From: Phycomyces nitens
Taxonomy: Eukaryota > Mucoromycota > Mucoromycetes > Mucorales > Phycomycetaceae
Length of the DNA stretch: 64,000 bases
Assembly: GCA_022702545.1 (NCBI GenBank)
Contig: JAHRBC010000005.1
Location: 2,294,001-2,358,000 of the forward strand
Direction of reading: 5' to 3'
In this document: piece after piece, positions 29,073-40,874 of the stretch
Position numbering within the stretch: the first letter of the stretch is position 1
Layout of the letters: every line of letters starts with the position of its first letter
Notes under the pieces: generated by a model
Told to the model about the DNA's origin: nothing
What the model saw: the letters and a program-made list of their open reading frames with translations, nothing else
Databases searched by the model: none
Program-made: the position numbers and the translations under genes

Positions 29073-30027
29073 CAGTCAAACCTATGAAATTTAGCGTTTT
29101 CTCAACAAGAAATGGCGGATTTAAAAAAACAGATATCGGATTCAACAAAAAATGTCATGAGTTTAAATTATTTTTTGTCATTTTAGCTTAAAAACAATTG
29201 TCCGAACTAGCCCTACTAAATTAGGCAACAGAATTGCGTCTAATTGTCGCATATTTTATGCACATGTGTTGGCCCCTCTCTAATAATATTTATATAAAAA
29301 GATGGACATATGAAAACACTATTGGTAAAAGAAATAGCTTTTACAATATTAATTGGGCGTTGGACCCCTGAAAATATTTGAAGGATTCTCAGTTAGAAAG
29401 CAGTCGAAACAGTAAAGTTTACAACAATTACAGCGATTTTAACAGAGAAACATTTATGGAGCATACTAGCGTTGCTCACATTTCCATACAAAAATATCCA
29501 CCAAGAAAATGAACACAGGCTGTTAAAAAGAGAAAGAGAGAAAAGCCAATAATTAAAAGCAGAGAGTCGCAACCAATATTAGTACACAAGATTCAGAAGT
29601 TGACGATAATTCACCAGCACCAAAAGGTACGACTACTGGTAATTTTGCCAAGCTTATAAACAATCTTCTTAATGTAATGGACCTTGACAAAACTTTCAAG
29701 GAAAGCTACATCGTTATGGATAACTCTTTTATTCATGCATCAAAACCAATTTTAGGATAAATCGAAAGGCTGCAAAGTTATTTATCTACCTCCATATTCA
29801 CCTGGATTGACCCCCATTGAATAAGTTTGGGCAATAGCTAAAAGAAAATTTATCTAGTAGAATTGCTGAGGCCTGTAATGAGGTACTCATCAATGATATT
29901 TATAGCTTTTTCTGATTACTTTTAAACGCCAAATCATTAAATAATATAATAAAACACTATTCTAATATGCACGTAGTTCTTTTTAAATAAATGTTTATTT
30001 TCTTAAACGACAAACTTCCATAGGTTT
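29073..30027 (+). pseudogene. Tc1/mariner copy, internally deleted (left copy)
   Basis: Left end CAGTCAAACCTATGAAATTT at 29073; right end at 30027 is the complement of CAGTTAAACCTATGGAAGTT, giving short terminal repeats. The C-terminal part of a transposase remains at about 29620-29870: PKGTTTGNFAKLINNLLNV, SYIVMDNSFIH (second catalytic Asp) and, after a frame change, YLPPYSPGLTPIE (catalytic Glu) followed at once by a stop. The N-terminal half is gone. Confidence 0.75.
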
Positions 30028-30353
30028 AACTGTGGCAGAAAATAACATTTCATCATATACAGAGTCTCCATTTATTAAATCTCATCAAGCAGATATTAAA
30101 TTGATAGATATAATCACAGTGGTAAGCTTTTAATATTATAATGATTTAGATTATTCTCGTAGCGTAATGGTAGCTCAAATGTGGGATCGATGAATTGAGA
30201 TCTTCCTTTGAATATCGTTTATAGTATGGATCGATTGACTTTTTTGCTTCCATAAAGTTCGGCACAGTCTATTAGGATAGCTTTTGTTCCATACAATAGT
30301 ATACATCCAGCAAACATTTGAGATATTGGATACCTTGCTTCTGAATTTGTTAG

Positions 30354-30722
30354 TCAATCACAGTTGGCCCTCTTTAGTTGGCTATTGTTCAATTCAGTAT
30401 AGTTTTCATCGTTTAACAAGGGCGTTATGGAACTGTTTTTTATTAAGAACGTAAACAAAGTATGGACAACTTCATGATATTTTGGTAGGGTACTGGGATC
30501 AGGTGGAATAGAGAAAGTAACCTCTGGCTGATTTTCATATAATTCTTTGGTGTCGGTTACGTTACCAAGTAGATAGCATGGCCGCAATTCTGATAACAGT
30601 GCGATCGCCATCAAGTTTGCTATATAAGCAAGAATCAGGGCTTTTTTCTGGTCTTCCGTATTATACTCTAATCCGCCAGTAGCAGAAAATGCTGCGATTG
30701 GTTTGGCAATTGTCTTTATCAT
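30354..30722 (-). CDS. Unrecognised ORF inside the composite element
   Basis: The frame is 122 codons from ATG 30722 (MIKTIAKPIAAFSATGG) to TGA 30354. It has a hydrophobic middle (ALILAYIANLMAIALLSEL), a Pro-containing stretch and an Asn-rich end. It has no similarity I can see to the flanking transposases. AG immediately precedes the AAATG at its start, so it may be an exon of a longer gene. It may equally be a captured host fragment, a remnant of another element, or chance in AT-rich DNA. Confidence 0.3.
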   Translation of the reverse strand: MIKTIAKPIAAFSATGGLEYNTEDQKKALILAYIANLMAIALLSELRPCYLLGNVTDTKELYENQPEVTFSIPPDPSTLPKYHEVVHTLFTFLIKNSSITPLLNDENYTELNNSQLKRANCD

Positions 30723-31399
30723 TTCTAGTCTTTTGTGGTCTTTTGTGGCGTTCTGTATGTACCTTGAAGGCAGATACCGTTAAATCGACACAGCGGAAAA
30801 CAAGTCATAGACTATATGAATCATCACGAATACTAAAGTCAATACATAATATAGGTAAGTTCCGTTTACTTTTCGATAGACAGAAACCAAAGCAAGAAAG
30901 AGATACGAGCAGTAATACATGCGTGTTACCTTTATGTCACGTAATATATCATTCAATCCAAATAGTAATATTTCTGACGTGTTGGTAATGTAAAAAAAGC
31001 ATAGCAGAATGGACTGTACCAGTTTGTTCGAGCTGTATTAAACTCTCGTTAACAAGACTTGTGCATGTATTAAATTTGCTTAGAATCTTTACTGATTCAA
31101 TACATATTCTTAATCGATTTTGGTTTGGTGGCCTTTTATTATTATTATTATTTAGCACCGTCTACTCTCAAACGATAGGATGACTTACAAAAGTGATTCT
31201 AATCATGCAGACTGTGATGCGTAAAGAGTAATAAAGTATCGACGACCAAAATATATCACAAAGAGTAATGAGTAATGGGGTTGAAGTGGCCCTAGGCCTT
31301 CTCTAAAATCCCAACCTTTATAAAGTTATCCCTAATATATAATACAAAAAATGGGTCATCGTATGACGCAGTATCGAGTTGCTGATACCAGGCTTATCC

Positions 31400-32091
31400 C
31401 TAGTGATGAGCATTGTGTTTTGTAAATAGTTATTAAGCAACGGCTTTGTCATGGTAAAGTCTTCAAACCGCTCATTCAAACTATTCGTTGTATCTCTTGA
31501 ATATAACTAAGAGCCATCATCAAGCAGATCTTTTATATACTCGTTATTTTCTGTTGTAAATGAGCTTTTCGGACGGCTGTTTTGTTCAGACTTTTTATTA
31601 GCAACCTCTTTTGTCTCTTTGTAACAATTCGACCATATTAACACAGTGCTATAGTTAATATTCAAGTCTCTTGCAATCTTGGTAACTTGGTTACCCTCTT
31701 GAGAATCTTTTTTTTTAGCATACAGTCTTTAAAATGTTTCTATGTTAAAATCGCTGTAATTGTTGTAAACTTTATTGTTTCGACTGCTTTCTAACTGAGA
31801 ATCCTTCAAATATTTTCAGGGGTCCAACGCCCAATTATTATTGTAAAAACTATTTCTTTTATCAATAGTGTTTTCATATGTCCATCTTTTTATATAAATA
31901 TTATTAGAGAGGGGCCAACACATGTGCATAAAATATGCGACAATTAGACGCAATTCTGTTGCCTAATTTAGTAGGGCTAGTTCGGACAATTGTTTTTAAC
32001 CAAAATGACAAAAAATCAATTTAAACTCATGACATTTTTTGTTGAATCCGATATTTAAATTTAAAAGTACGCCAAATTCCATAGGTAACTG
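31400..32091 (-). pseudogene. Tc1/mariner copy, 3'-truncated (right copy)
   Basis: It begins at 32091 with the same end and 5' leader as the left copy. From about 31720 down to 31400 it reads an N-terminal transposase region: EGNQVTKIARDLNINYSTV (helix-turn-helix), KSSFTTENNEYIKDLLDD and SLNERFEDFTMTKPLLNNYL, with one in-frame stop. The catalytic domain is missing. Confidence 0.75.
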
Positions 32092-34514
32092 TACCAGATT
32101 CTGTTTATGGGATCCCAAACTACACAAACAGTTTTTGGTTTGTAGAATAGGCCATATAAAAAAAACAAGCTTTCCGATCAGTGTCTAACAAGACATGCTT
32201 TGAAAATGGGGATAAAAAAAGGGGGGGCCACCGTTCTCCAAGATCAAATAGGCCAATCAGGTTCTCCAGGATCAAAAATAAATGGCTAGTATTTTTAACT
32301 TGAAAATTATATATATATGTGTGTGTATATGTGCTACTACTACAGATTCATTATGACATTCTCATTTGCAAGAGCTAGTGGATATGTGGGAAAACAGGCC
32401 CTGGGTTGTGTGAATTCACACAATAATTGTCCTTGTTTTATTTTATTTTTAATTTGGCATGCCCAGGTGTATAGGGAATGAAACGAAATGAAATTGGATC
32501 CATGTGAAAAGGCTGGTATAAACAAACATGATAAACCGTACGTGGGGAGCATGAGTGAGACATATATAGCATGTTATTTTCCCTCTCCTTTTTATTTAGC
32601 TTTTTTATCCCCACACATTGTTAATATATGAGTTCATTACCACTTTTTAAGGTCTTGCTAAATACGCTACAAATTCTTGGTTGCTTTCATATTAATACTC
32701 TTATTTTATTTTATATTTTATTTTATTTTATTTGATACATGTCATCTGTACGCAGGTTTTACAGTGCGTGAGAACAGTTTGAATAAGTACCAACTATTGT
32801 CTAAATAGGCAATAGACTTCACGATGTGTGTTCGTTTGGTTTGTTGTTGGGGTTTATTTATTTTATATTTTATATTTTATTTTATTTTGACAAGCTATAT
32901 TGCTGTTCTCCTGTGGTGTTTACATTTCTTGGAATTTGCGGGAAATAGGATATTGCCTCTGTCAAAAGAAGCATCTCTATTGCAATTGACACCTTATGGT
33001 TTTTGGACCTGACAAACGTGTTTAGAAAGCTTTTTGTTCTTTATTATTATTATTTTACATGTTTAACCTTTTTTACAACATAAAAGGAATATAATAACCC
33101 AAAAGAAATACTGAGGTGTTGTGCCTCGTCTGAACGTGTTCCAATGATATATGTTCACAAATCACAAAATATCTCAATTCACTCTATAATTTTAAAAGGA
33201 CGGTTATCTCAAATATAGCCTTTTATGTACACCAAAGTCACTGGTACAGAATGAAGGAGATAATCTAGCTTGTTAAAAAAAAAGAAATTATCAAATAGAT
33301 TAAAGCTTAAACATGCATTCTATTCTATATGGTATTGAAACCTTTATGATCCTAGAGCTCCATTACACACGCACAGTCAATGAGATATTCTATATGCACA
33401 AGGCGCCATAGCGGACCTTCTTTAACGACCATTCCACGAGGGGTGGTCAGAGGCTTCATCGGGTGGATGATCATAAAGGTATTGATGGTTTATCAGTAAT
33501 AACTCTCTTGTGCAATCTTATAGATCATTGATCCCAAAGCGTTCCACATCATAAAAAAAAGGCGCAATGACGCTCAAGCCATGCCTATATTGCTTCAAAA
33601 GTAACTGCTGGAGCTGGCTGGTTTGGTTCCGGATCAGACATATAAATAATAACAATAGCTAAAAAGGCTTTTTGGATATACGCTAGTTGTACAGTATTGT
33701 GGTAGGGATTTAGACTTGTTGATAGATCAAATGAGGTATTTGAGGCATCTTTTTTATCTCTTGTATCTTGAGTGCTACAATGGGTCTTTATATATATATA
33801 TATATATTTTATTTTGCGTTATTATATGAACTAACTGCAGTCTGTTTCTTATCCATAATGTACACAATCAAGGTATATTATTGGCTCATATTCCCATTTG
33901 AGCCGCTTCTTTGTTACTTCTTTTCCATATCTGGAACAAACATATATATATATAATAATAATTATATATATAATAATTGTATATATATAAAAAAAGAGAG
34001 ATCATCGCTCATCCATAGAATTTAATGGTCCAAAAGCAGCCCAGGTCAAGTGACGCCTACTCCAATTGGGTACAACCTACTTGCTGAACAAGGCAACTCT
34101 ACATCTCCCTGCTAAACCCCGCGCACTCAAAGGGCACGGCCAGCGGAGTAGACTGGTGAAGATGTGGGGATGGCCAGGCAGCAAAAAAATAAAAATACAA
34201 ATACAAATACAAATACAAATACAGGGCCACTGGAAGCCCTCTTTGACCATCAAAAGACATATAGACAGACATATAGAGAGAGACAGAGACAGACAGAGAG
34301 TGACAAATAGCGTTCGCGGGGAGATGGCCAAATAAAGCATCCATATAAATAAAATAAAAATCATTTATTCTTGACGGAAACCTTAAGTTTTTTATTCTAT
34401 AGAAATAATTACAATACTCCACCCGATAGTGAGGAGAACTTGGTATTTCTTTCATTCCTTATAAAGCGGCCCTTTTCCTTTCTTCTTCTTCGTCTTCATT
34501 TCTTCATTTGCATC
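32092..34514. other. Gene-poor AT-rich region before the zinc-finger gene
   Basis: No supported gene. It holds several TTTTA/TATTT pentamer tracts (about 32701-32735 and 32857-32888), AT dinucleotide tracts near 33790 and 33950, and a CAAATA hexamer repeat at 34193-34223. The final few hundred bases are the likely promoter of the downstream zinc-finger gene. Confidence 0.5.
34193..34223. repeat. CAAATA hexamer microsatellite
   Basis: About five tandem copies of a 6-bp unit, about 300 bp upstream of the zinc-finger ATG. Reading frames through it (Ile-Gln repeats) are artefacts. Confidence 0.85.
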
Positions 34515-35450
34515 ATGGACATCCACTGCCCGGTAAAGCTCACTGCCTGCCCTGCAAACATAAAGCCTGCATTTGTGCCTGATTCACAAGTAGCCCTCCA
34601 GAGGCCATATGGATGCGACTTTTGTCACAAATCATTCTATCGCCTTGAACACAAAGTACGCCATGTACGCACCCATACAGGGGAAAAGCCACACGCCTGC
34701 TCCTTTGAACAATGCGACAAACGATTCGCACGCTCAGACGAACTCAGTCGGCATGTTCGTGTCCACACCGCCCCTTCTGCCGTCTTGCTCCAGCGCAGGA
34801 GAAAGACCAGACAGCATGCAAAATACACTAGCAAGCCTCGGTCGACCGAAGACGAAGAGGCGTATGCAAAGCAACAACAGCACTGTTCAATCCTCCGCTT
34901 CATCCAGCCAACCCTCCTCCAATGCACCCAACGCCAACCCCCTTCGCCCTCGCGTGTTAGCCCTTACCGACAGGCACCCGGAGCCAAACTCCACCATTGC
35001 CCTGCCGAGGCCTGCTACAAGTCTTTTTGGCGAAGGGGCCAGTTGACACGCCACATTGAGAAGCAGCATGGCGTGCTCCTAACAAAGTCTGACCTTGACA
35101 ATCCTGACACAGTGGCCCAGAAGATGCTGCTTGGTATGCCATCCCCTTCTCTCTCGGCAGACGAGACCGACACGGTTGGCTCGACGGCCACATCCTCGCC
35201 TGCCCTGCGCTCCATTCATCTCGATCGTCTATCATGCATGCCTGACAATCAACAGGCCCAGGAGCAGGAGGTCTGGTTACCTTCCTGGTACTCTCCCGGT
35301 AAAGATTTTGGTTGCCATGGTCTAGACAAGGAGACAGTCTACCTTCCCCCTCTCTCTCAACATGACAAGGAACTTCCATGGAACCACGACAGCAACAACC
35401 TTCCCATCTTTCCTTACCGTCTGCCTTCTCTCAAATCCCTCTTTCCTTGA
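34515..35450 (+). CDS. Mig1/CreA-type C2H2 zinc-finger transcription factor
   Basis: Intronless, 311 residues from ATG 34515, the first ATG in this frame. Two adjacent C2H2 fingers near the N-terminus match the Mig1/CreA pattern closely: [18 protein letters not shown], the linker [11 protein letters not shown], and [15 protein letters not shown]. This family binds GC-rich SYGGRG-type sites and represses genes for alternative carbon sources. A third finger-like motif sits further on (CPAEAC, 12 residues, then HIEKQH), which is not usual for CreA. The C-terminus is Pro/Ser-rich. The target specificity is inferred from finger residues; a different Egr/Krox-like role is possible. Coding DNA is strikingly richer in C/G than its flanks. 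Confidence 0.88.
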   Translation: MDIHCPVKLTACPANIKPAFVPDSQVALQRPYGCDFCHKSFYRLEHKVRHVRTHTGEKPHACSFEQCDKRFARSDELSRHVRVHTAPSAVLLQRRRKTRQHAKYTSKPRSTEDEEAYAKQQQHCSILRFIQPTLLQCTQRQPPSPSRVSPYRQAPGAKLHHCPAEACYKSFWRRGQLTRHIEKQHGVLLTKSDLDNPDTVAQKMLLGMPSPSLSADETDTVGSTATSSPALRSIHLDRLSCMPDNQQAQEQEVWLPSWYSPGKDFGCHGLDKETVYLPPLSQHDKELPWNHDSNNLPIFPYRLPSLKSLFP

Positions 35451-36419
35451 TCCCCCAATTCCCAATTCCCCATCCCCCATTCCCATACACATACAAAGCA
35501 CTTCACCACTATATATTGCACTCTTTAAATACATAACATTCCATCTCTCTTGTAAATATCACAATCTTTTTTTTTTATTTCTTTTTATTTTTATTTTTTT
35601 TATTTTTTTTAAAATTTTGAATAAAAAAAGACTATATTTTTGTTCAATTATAAAATATTAAGAATAATAGTATTCATTCTTGCAACTTTGGACTTTCCAA
35701 AAAAGGTAGAAATACGGCCATGCAATTAAGAATAAATTACAAGAATATTTTTTATACAATTATATTTATTTATAGTGTACCCCTCTTTTGAGAAAAAGAC
35801 AAAAAAGTGTCTTTGGCCTGGAATCCCTAGAGAAAATCACCATAAATTATTATTAGATGACGTATTCAAAATTAAAAAATAATTTATATCTTGTATAAAA
35901 AGGTTGCTCATATCAAGCGTTTTGTTTTACAGAAACATTATCAAAATCCAAAAGAAATGGACTGGATCAAAAATAGGCACTCTTGCAAGCTAAACTCTCA
36001 TGCGTTGGCATTGGTTACCCTTTCAACAGGCCATTGTACTCGACCCAGCCCAAATCCCTGTCATTCTTCTTTATATCCCATCAAATTCTAATCATTGCAC
36101 CCCAGACTATACTTTATCTAGAGAATATTGTGTGTGTTCGATTTTGTTTTTTTGTTTGGCTCACCTTTGGAAATCTAAATAAAGACAGACATCGATTTTG
36201 GGAGGGAAAAAAAATGTAATTGGGAAAGAAAGGCGAATCCAAAATTATCAAATCTGTTTGGTTGTTTATTCCACGTCAGTCGGACATTGGACTTGTTCGG
36301 CTGTACAACTGTGACATCAACGCCACCCTGTGGTTGGCCCACGCTTCACTATACATCTTTTTTGGTTTTTTTTATTTTCTTAATATTTTCTTTAAAGGTT
36401 TCTTTATTTATATTTTAAC
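35451..36419. other. Intergenic: zinc-finger 3' flank and SRP68 promoter
   Basis: C-rich just after the stop, then T-rich tracts (35566-35620) and AT-rich DNA. Short frames at 35891-36219 show no family pattern. The last bases before 36420 are T-rich and contain the SRP68 leader. Confidence 0.5.
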
Positions 36420-38557
36420 ATGGCCGAACGTAAGCCTGCCTAACGCGAAAGAACAAGAACAAGAACCATAACCAATGTGTTTTTAGCAATGGACCTTGAG
36501 GATGCCCCAAGAACACCCATGGCTGTGGATGGTAACCAAAAACCACACATGTGTATCTTGCACCTTCTAAAACTTGTTCGACGTGCCATCAAATAGTTCT
36601 CCACATCATCAACGAAGCACGAATGACATATGGTCTTAGACATCAGGATTACCAGCGCTACCGGTACATTGCAGCATCTAATTATTTCTATTAAATAAAT
36701 CCAATACTCATCAATTTTTATGTAACCTTGCAGCAAACACTGTGCACATCGCATCGGACGTCTTCGAAACCTGCTTCATATTGGACAAGATGTAACAAAA
36801 AAAAATGCCCAGAGAAAAGAAATCCCGGATAACGTAAACGACAAGCGTTATTTGGAACTCTACATCTACGAAGCCGAACGTGCATGGGCTACTGCAATGG
36901 AACTAAAGTTGGAGGCAGAGTCAAGCATGGGCACTCGAAAGAAACACCATTTTACCCAAAAGTTGAAAAAGGCTGGACAGCACGCCGATGCACTTTACTC
37001 CCTCTGCCAGAGACAGTCGGTGGATAGCATTACGGTGTTGAATGCCAAGGCATATGCCATGACCATGAAGGGCTACTATTATATCGAGAAGAAGCAGTGG
37101 CAGGACGCGTTGGATCAATGTGTGTCGTCAAGGTAACCTAGTCTTGATTACTTGTGGTTGTTGCCTAGCAATAAATGTATGTGCTTTACAGATCTTTGTA
37201 CGAGAGTCTTGCACAGACCAGCAGTAATGCTCATCAAGAAGCATTGTATTATTCTGCAATTGATACCCTGGATCCCAATATTCGTTTCTGCGCCTACAAG
37301 CTCCAACTCGACACATCTTCTCAGGATATTGATGCTATTGCCAAGCATATCAAACCCGTGACTGGAATGGAGACATTGGAGGCTGAACTGGCAAAGGTAA
37401 AGAAGTCAAGTGCCCAGCAGACCGACCGCCTTTCGCAGATCGAATGGCGATCAAAGACGTTGTCTGTCAAGAGCAAGTCTCTTGCCGACCCTATTCAAAA
37501 GGCTCGGGAAGCCGTTGATCATTATGAGGGCTTGTCAGAAAAGGAAAAGAACTCGGTCGAGTCGTTTGATCCTATTCTGTCTCACTGGGCTGAGGCAGAG
37601 AAGCAGGCCAAGAAGGCAATCAAGGAAAACAAGGAAGTCTCGGCAAAGGTTACTTCCTCAAAATCTGTCCAGGCCAGTGAAGAGCTGGTATGGACCCAGG
37701 CATTTGTGATCTATAATCTGTATGCCCGATCCATTCAGCGTAATCTGGTGCTTGTGGATGAATTGAAGGCTATGAGAGGCAAGGAACGGGAGTTGATCAA
37801 GCTCTATGATGATATTTTAAAGGTAACTGTTGAGAAACAAAAGGCAATCTAGTATATTCATTCGTATCGTATTCTGGTGAGTAGAATGTGGATTCCATAA
37901 GGGATCTTAACGTGGTTCAAGAAGATGCTGCATTTGATCTTGAATTGGACACTCTTGAGCACTTTTACAAGGCACACAGGTATGCCATAATAATAGCCAA
38001 ACCTAAAAGGTTATTGATTGTGTTTCTCTAGATGTGTCCATGTCGCACGTATCTATGCTGAAAAGGCAATGACCCCCGAAGCTCTCTCTCTTTACCAGAG
38101 ATCCCAGCTCTATGTCGTTCAGGCCAAGCAGGGTCTCCAGCAGCTTGGGTCCTTCCCCAAGGATGCCATTCTCAAGATATCCGAGGGACAAATGAGCTCT
38201 CTTGAACAGACCATTCGCACGGGTACCCACAAGGCCCATGCTGCCTGGTACCTTGAGCACCCTACGGATTCTGAGGGCTATGAAGACGAATTGACCCACA
38301 AGATGGACCATCTCAATCTTGATAAACATGGTGAAATTGCACTCATCAACCGCCTGGGTGTCTACCCTGCCACACTGGCCAATCCTTCATCTGTTCCTCA
38401 CCTCATTGACTTTCCTCCCTTGTTTGAACCTGTGGCCTGCAAACCTCTCTATTTCGATCTTGCTGCCAACCAGATCAAATACCCTTCTGCACTTACTGAA
38501 CGTGCTGACAAGCCAGCCAGCAAACTGTGGGGCTTCTTTGGCTTTGGTGGAAAGTAA
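36420..38557 (+). CDS. SRP68: Signal recognition particle subunit SRP68
   Basis: Binds SRP RNA together with SRP72 and is needed for co-translational targeting to the ER. Exons 36420-36429, 36487-36531, 36597-36663, 36734-37132, 37192-37822, 37885-37979 and 38032-38557 give 590 residues, the family's normal size. The first exon is only 10 nt (ATG GCC GAA C). The RNA-binding N-terminal part shows VLHIINEARMTYGLRHQDY, QRYRKHCAHRIGRLRNLL and RYLELYIYEAERAWATAMEL, classic SRP68 signatures. The helical C-terminal part has FYKAHRCVHVARIYAEKAMT. It ends in a Gly/Phe-rich tail (KLWGFFGFGGK). The intron 37823-37884 must be spliced to the second of two candidate acceptors to keep frame. Confidence 0.94.
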
Positions 38558-38603
38558 AAAAACAAAAAAAAAACAAAAAGTATATATATATAAATGTGTA
38601 TTT

Positions 38604-38634
<31 letters not shown>

Positions 38635-38915
38635 ATTATACACACATAAACAGTACACTTGTTTATTAATCGTTTGTGTTTTATCCATAAATCAAATGGC
38701 CAAAATACATGTTTCCTTGGTGATATATATACAATATATATATATATATTGGTGATTTGGAATATAGAAATCCAAAAGGGTGTTTGAAAGTAGTTCTAAA
38801 ACAAAGTCTGTCCTGAGACCGGCATTTTTTGTTACTTGAAAAAAAAAAAGAAAAGTGTATATATTTTTCTCAGACTTGTTATTTTGTCCTTTTTTTATTG
38901 TATTCTTTATCTGGC
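38558..38915. other. Intergenic: SRP68 3' flank and RING-gene promoter
   Basis: Holds an AAAAC pentamer repeat (about 38605-38635) and a TATA dinucleotide tract near 38728-38750. No gene. Confidence 0.6.
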
Positions 38916-40424
38916 ATGGAGAATCCACATCAGGATCCAAACTATAATGAGGCATGGCATAGAGGCCAGCTTACACCAGACCAATTAGCTGGATTGGATG
39001 CTGATCATCTTGAAAGGTAAAAAAGATGAAGACGAGGTTTTGTAATGTGTAAATGTACATTTTATCATCATCATCATCATCATCATTCTTTTCATTTTCA
39101 TTATTTTCTTAATCCAACACCATCTATTAGATACAAACTTCATCAGGAATACTTGGAACAACACAAGGGTACCATTACTTTTTGTCATTATACGATTCTT
39201 GCTAACAACAAATTATAGGCCATGATTCGCGCCATGAGCTAATGGCATTTATCCTCCTGTTTGCCTTGTTTGCCTTTCAATTCTTTATCCTCTATTGGAA
39301 AAAGAAACACTATGCTTCTTTCCAGCTTGTCAGTCTGGTATGTCTGTACACATTCCCTGTCTTGTTTGGCATCTATGATGGCTGGTACCGATTCTTGGCT
39401 GTGTGGACCATATTCTCTTCCCTGAATGGTTTTGGTAAGGACAAAAAGGATATGTGTGGACTGGATGGCTTGGGAGGGAGGGGGGGGGGGGCTCTATACA
39501 AGACCCAAATGATTTTAAAGAAAAAGAGGTTGTTTGGCTTGAATACATACAGTGATCTACAAGGCATCTCGTAAGCCTCTGGAGGCCATGACCCCTCGCA
39601 TGGTCTACAAGTGGTACACTGTCCTCCACAACACATCGTTTGTTGTTGGACTTGTTGGCTATGGCTTTATCATGTCTGTGTTCTGTGGTTTGGCTTCATT
39701 GGTTACTGAAGGACCAGGAGTTATGCAGGCAGGAATTCTGTTGCTTAGCTACGGACTTTACTTTGGGTAAGGTTTAGATGACTGGAGAGCAATGGACTGA
39801 TGATTGTTAGTGTCTTGGGCCGTGATTTTGTGGAGATTTGTACGGATCGGATGGCCTCTACAATTGGATACTACTCCAAGGATGGTTTACCACAGAAGCA
39901 GCTGAGTGCACACATTTGTGCTGTCTGTGGCCAGCCGACTTCAGATGATACAGGAACCTTGGTTGATCCACCTCAGAGAGCCGTGTTTGCGGATGATCCG
40001 GTTCATCAGTTGGCATGCCAACATGTGTTCCATGAAAAATGCATTCGTGGCTGGTGTTTGGTTGGCAAGAGAGACATTTGCCCTTACTGGTAAGTCTAGA
40101 CTCATTATTGTGGTTCAATAAAGCTAACAGATTGGTGGATAGCAAGGAAAAGGTTGATCTCAAGCAATTCAAAAAGAATCCGTAAGTAACAATGGGGTGG
40201 GTGGGTATACACGATTTATGCTGACACATACACACACACTTTTTCTTTTTAGATGGGATACTCAGCAGCAGCTTTATCTCAACTTGCTTGACGGTGTCCG
40301 TTACCTGGTTGTCTGGCAACCTGTGAGTAGATCAAGATGTGCCTGAACTACTTGCTAACTCTGTTTGTATTAGATCATCTTTGGAGCAGTCCAGCTGTTT
40401 TATTATATCCTTGGCCTAGATTAG
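38916..40424 (+). CDS. RNF121/RNF175-like membrane RING E3 ligase
   Basis: RNF121-family proteins are Golgi/ER multi-pass membrane proteins with a RING-H2 finger, linked to membrane-protein quality control. Exons 38916-39016, 39131-39168, 39219-39434, 39553-39766, 39811-40089, 40143-40181, 40253-40322 and 40374-40424 give 335 residues. Five or so hydrophobic spans are visible, beginning LMAFILLFALFAFQFFILYW. The RING runs from CAVCGQ through CQHVFHEKCIRGWC to CPYC, the last Cys being completed across an intron. GRDFVEICTDRMA is a family block. It ends with a further hydrophobic segment (IIFGAVQLFYYILGLD). The substrate is unknown. Confidence 0.92.
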
Positions 40425-40874
40425 AGCGTTTATCTTTATATACTACTTGGTGAATCTAAATACATATATATATATATAAAATATTAATATTGATATTTAC
40501 TATTTGAAATATCATTTCTATTGGGATATGTCGGAGCCTTTTTTTGGGGGCGCTGGGAATGTGCCTGAGGTTAAGGAAGCTTGGCCAAAGGCACCAAGAA
40601 AACCCTCCCCTCTTTTACTGGATAAAATAGCACGGCATGCGTACTTGCTATCTGGCGCTAGTTTGGACACGATAAAGAATTACTCGAATGATTTGTATCT
40701 GTATTCCCAGCTTAATTCTGGAACTTTTCCATATTTAATCATCATTCAGTATGACAAGTGCATTTGTGACTCTATATTTTATTCTCAATATGACGCTTCT
40801 CGCCTACCTTAAAGTCTAAAACGTCATTTACACCCTTTCTCTTCTCAGATATTTCTTTTTTGTTTATTGTATCT
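40425..40874. other. Intergenic upstream of arrestin-like gene
   Basis: Holds a 94-codon frame from ATG 40528 to 40812 (MSEPFFGGAGNV...) that I do not recognise and that has no clear codon bias. It is more likely the promoter of the next gene, with a pyrimidine-rich leader at 40835-40870. Confidence 0.5.

Larger units (their letters stand above)
29073..32091. mobile_element. Composite of two convergent Tc1 copies around cargo
   Basis: The two ends, about 385 bp (29073-29457) and 360 bp (31732-32091), are near-identical inverted repeats. Both begin CAGT and are flanked by TA (29071-29072 and 32092-32093). Each is the 5' part of a copy of the same Tc1 family pointing inward. Between the copies lies about 1.3 kb (30028-31400) with no transposase similarity. 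The outer termini look usable, so the whole could in principle have moved as a unit. Whether it did is inference. Confidence 0.7.

Noticed and set aside
30165..30230. tRNA-like start (GTAGCGTAATGGTAGC)
   Set aside because: D-loop-like string only; no acceptor, anticodon or T-arm pairing could be drawn.
33432..33452. GGGGTGGTCAGA, same as the Tc1 relic's end at 24092
   Set aside because: Only 12 bases match; no second inverted end or TA duplication was seen around it.
34609..35046. 145-codon frame on the plus strand and several minus frames
   Set aside because: Overlap the zinc-finger gene in other frames; GC-rich coding DNA leaves long shadow frames.
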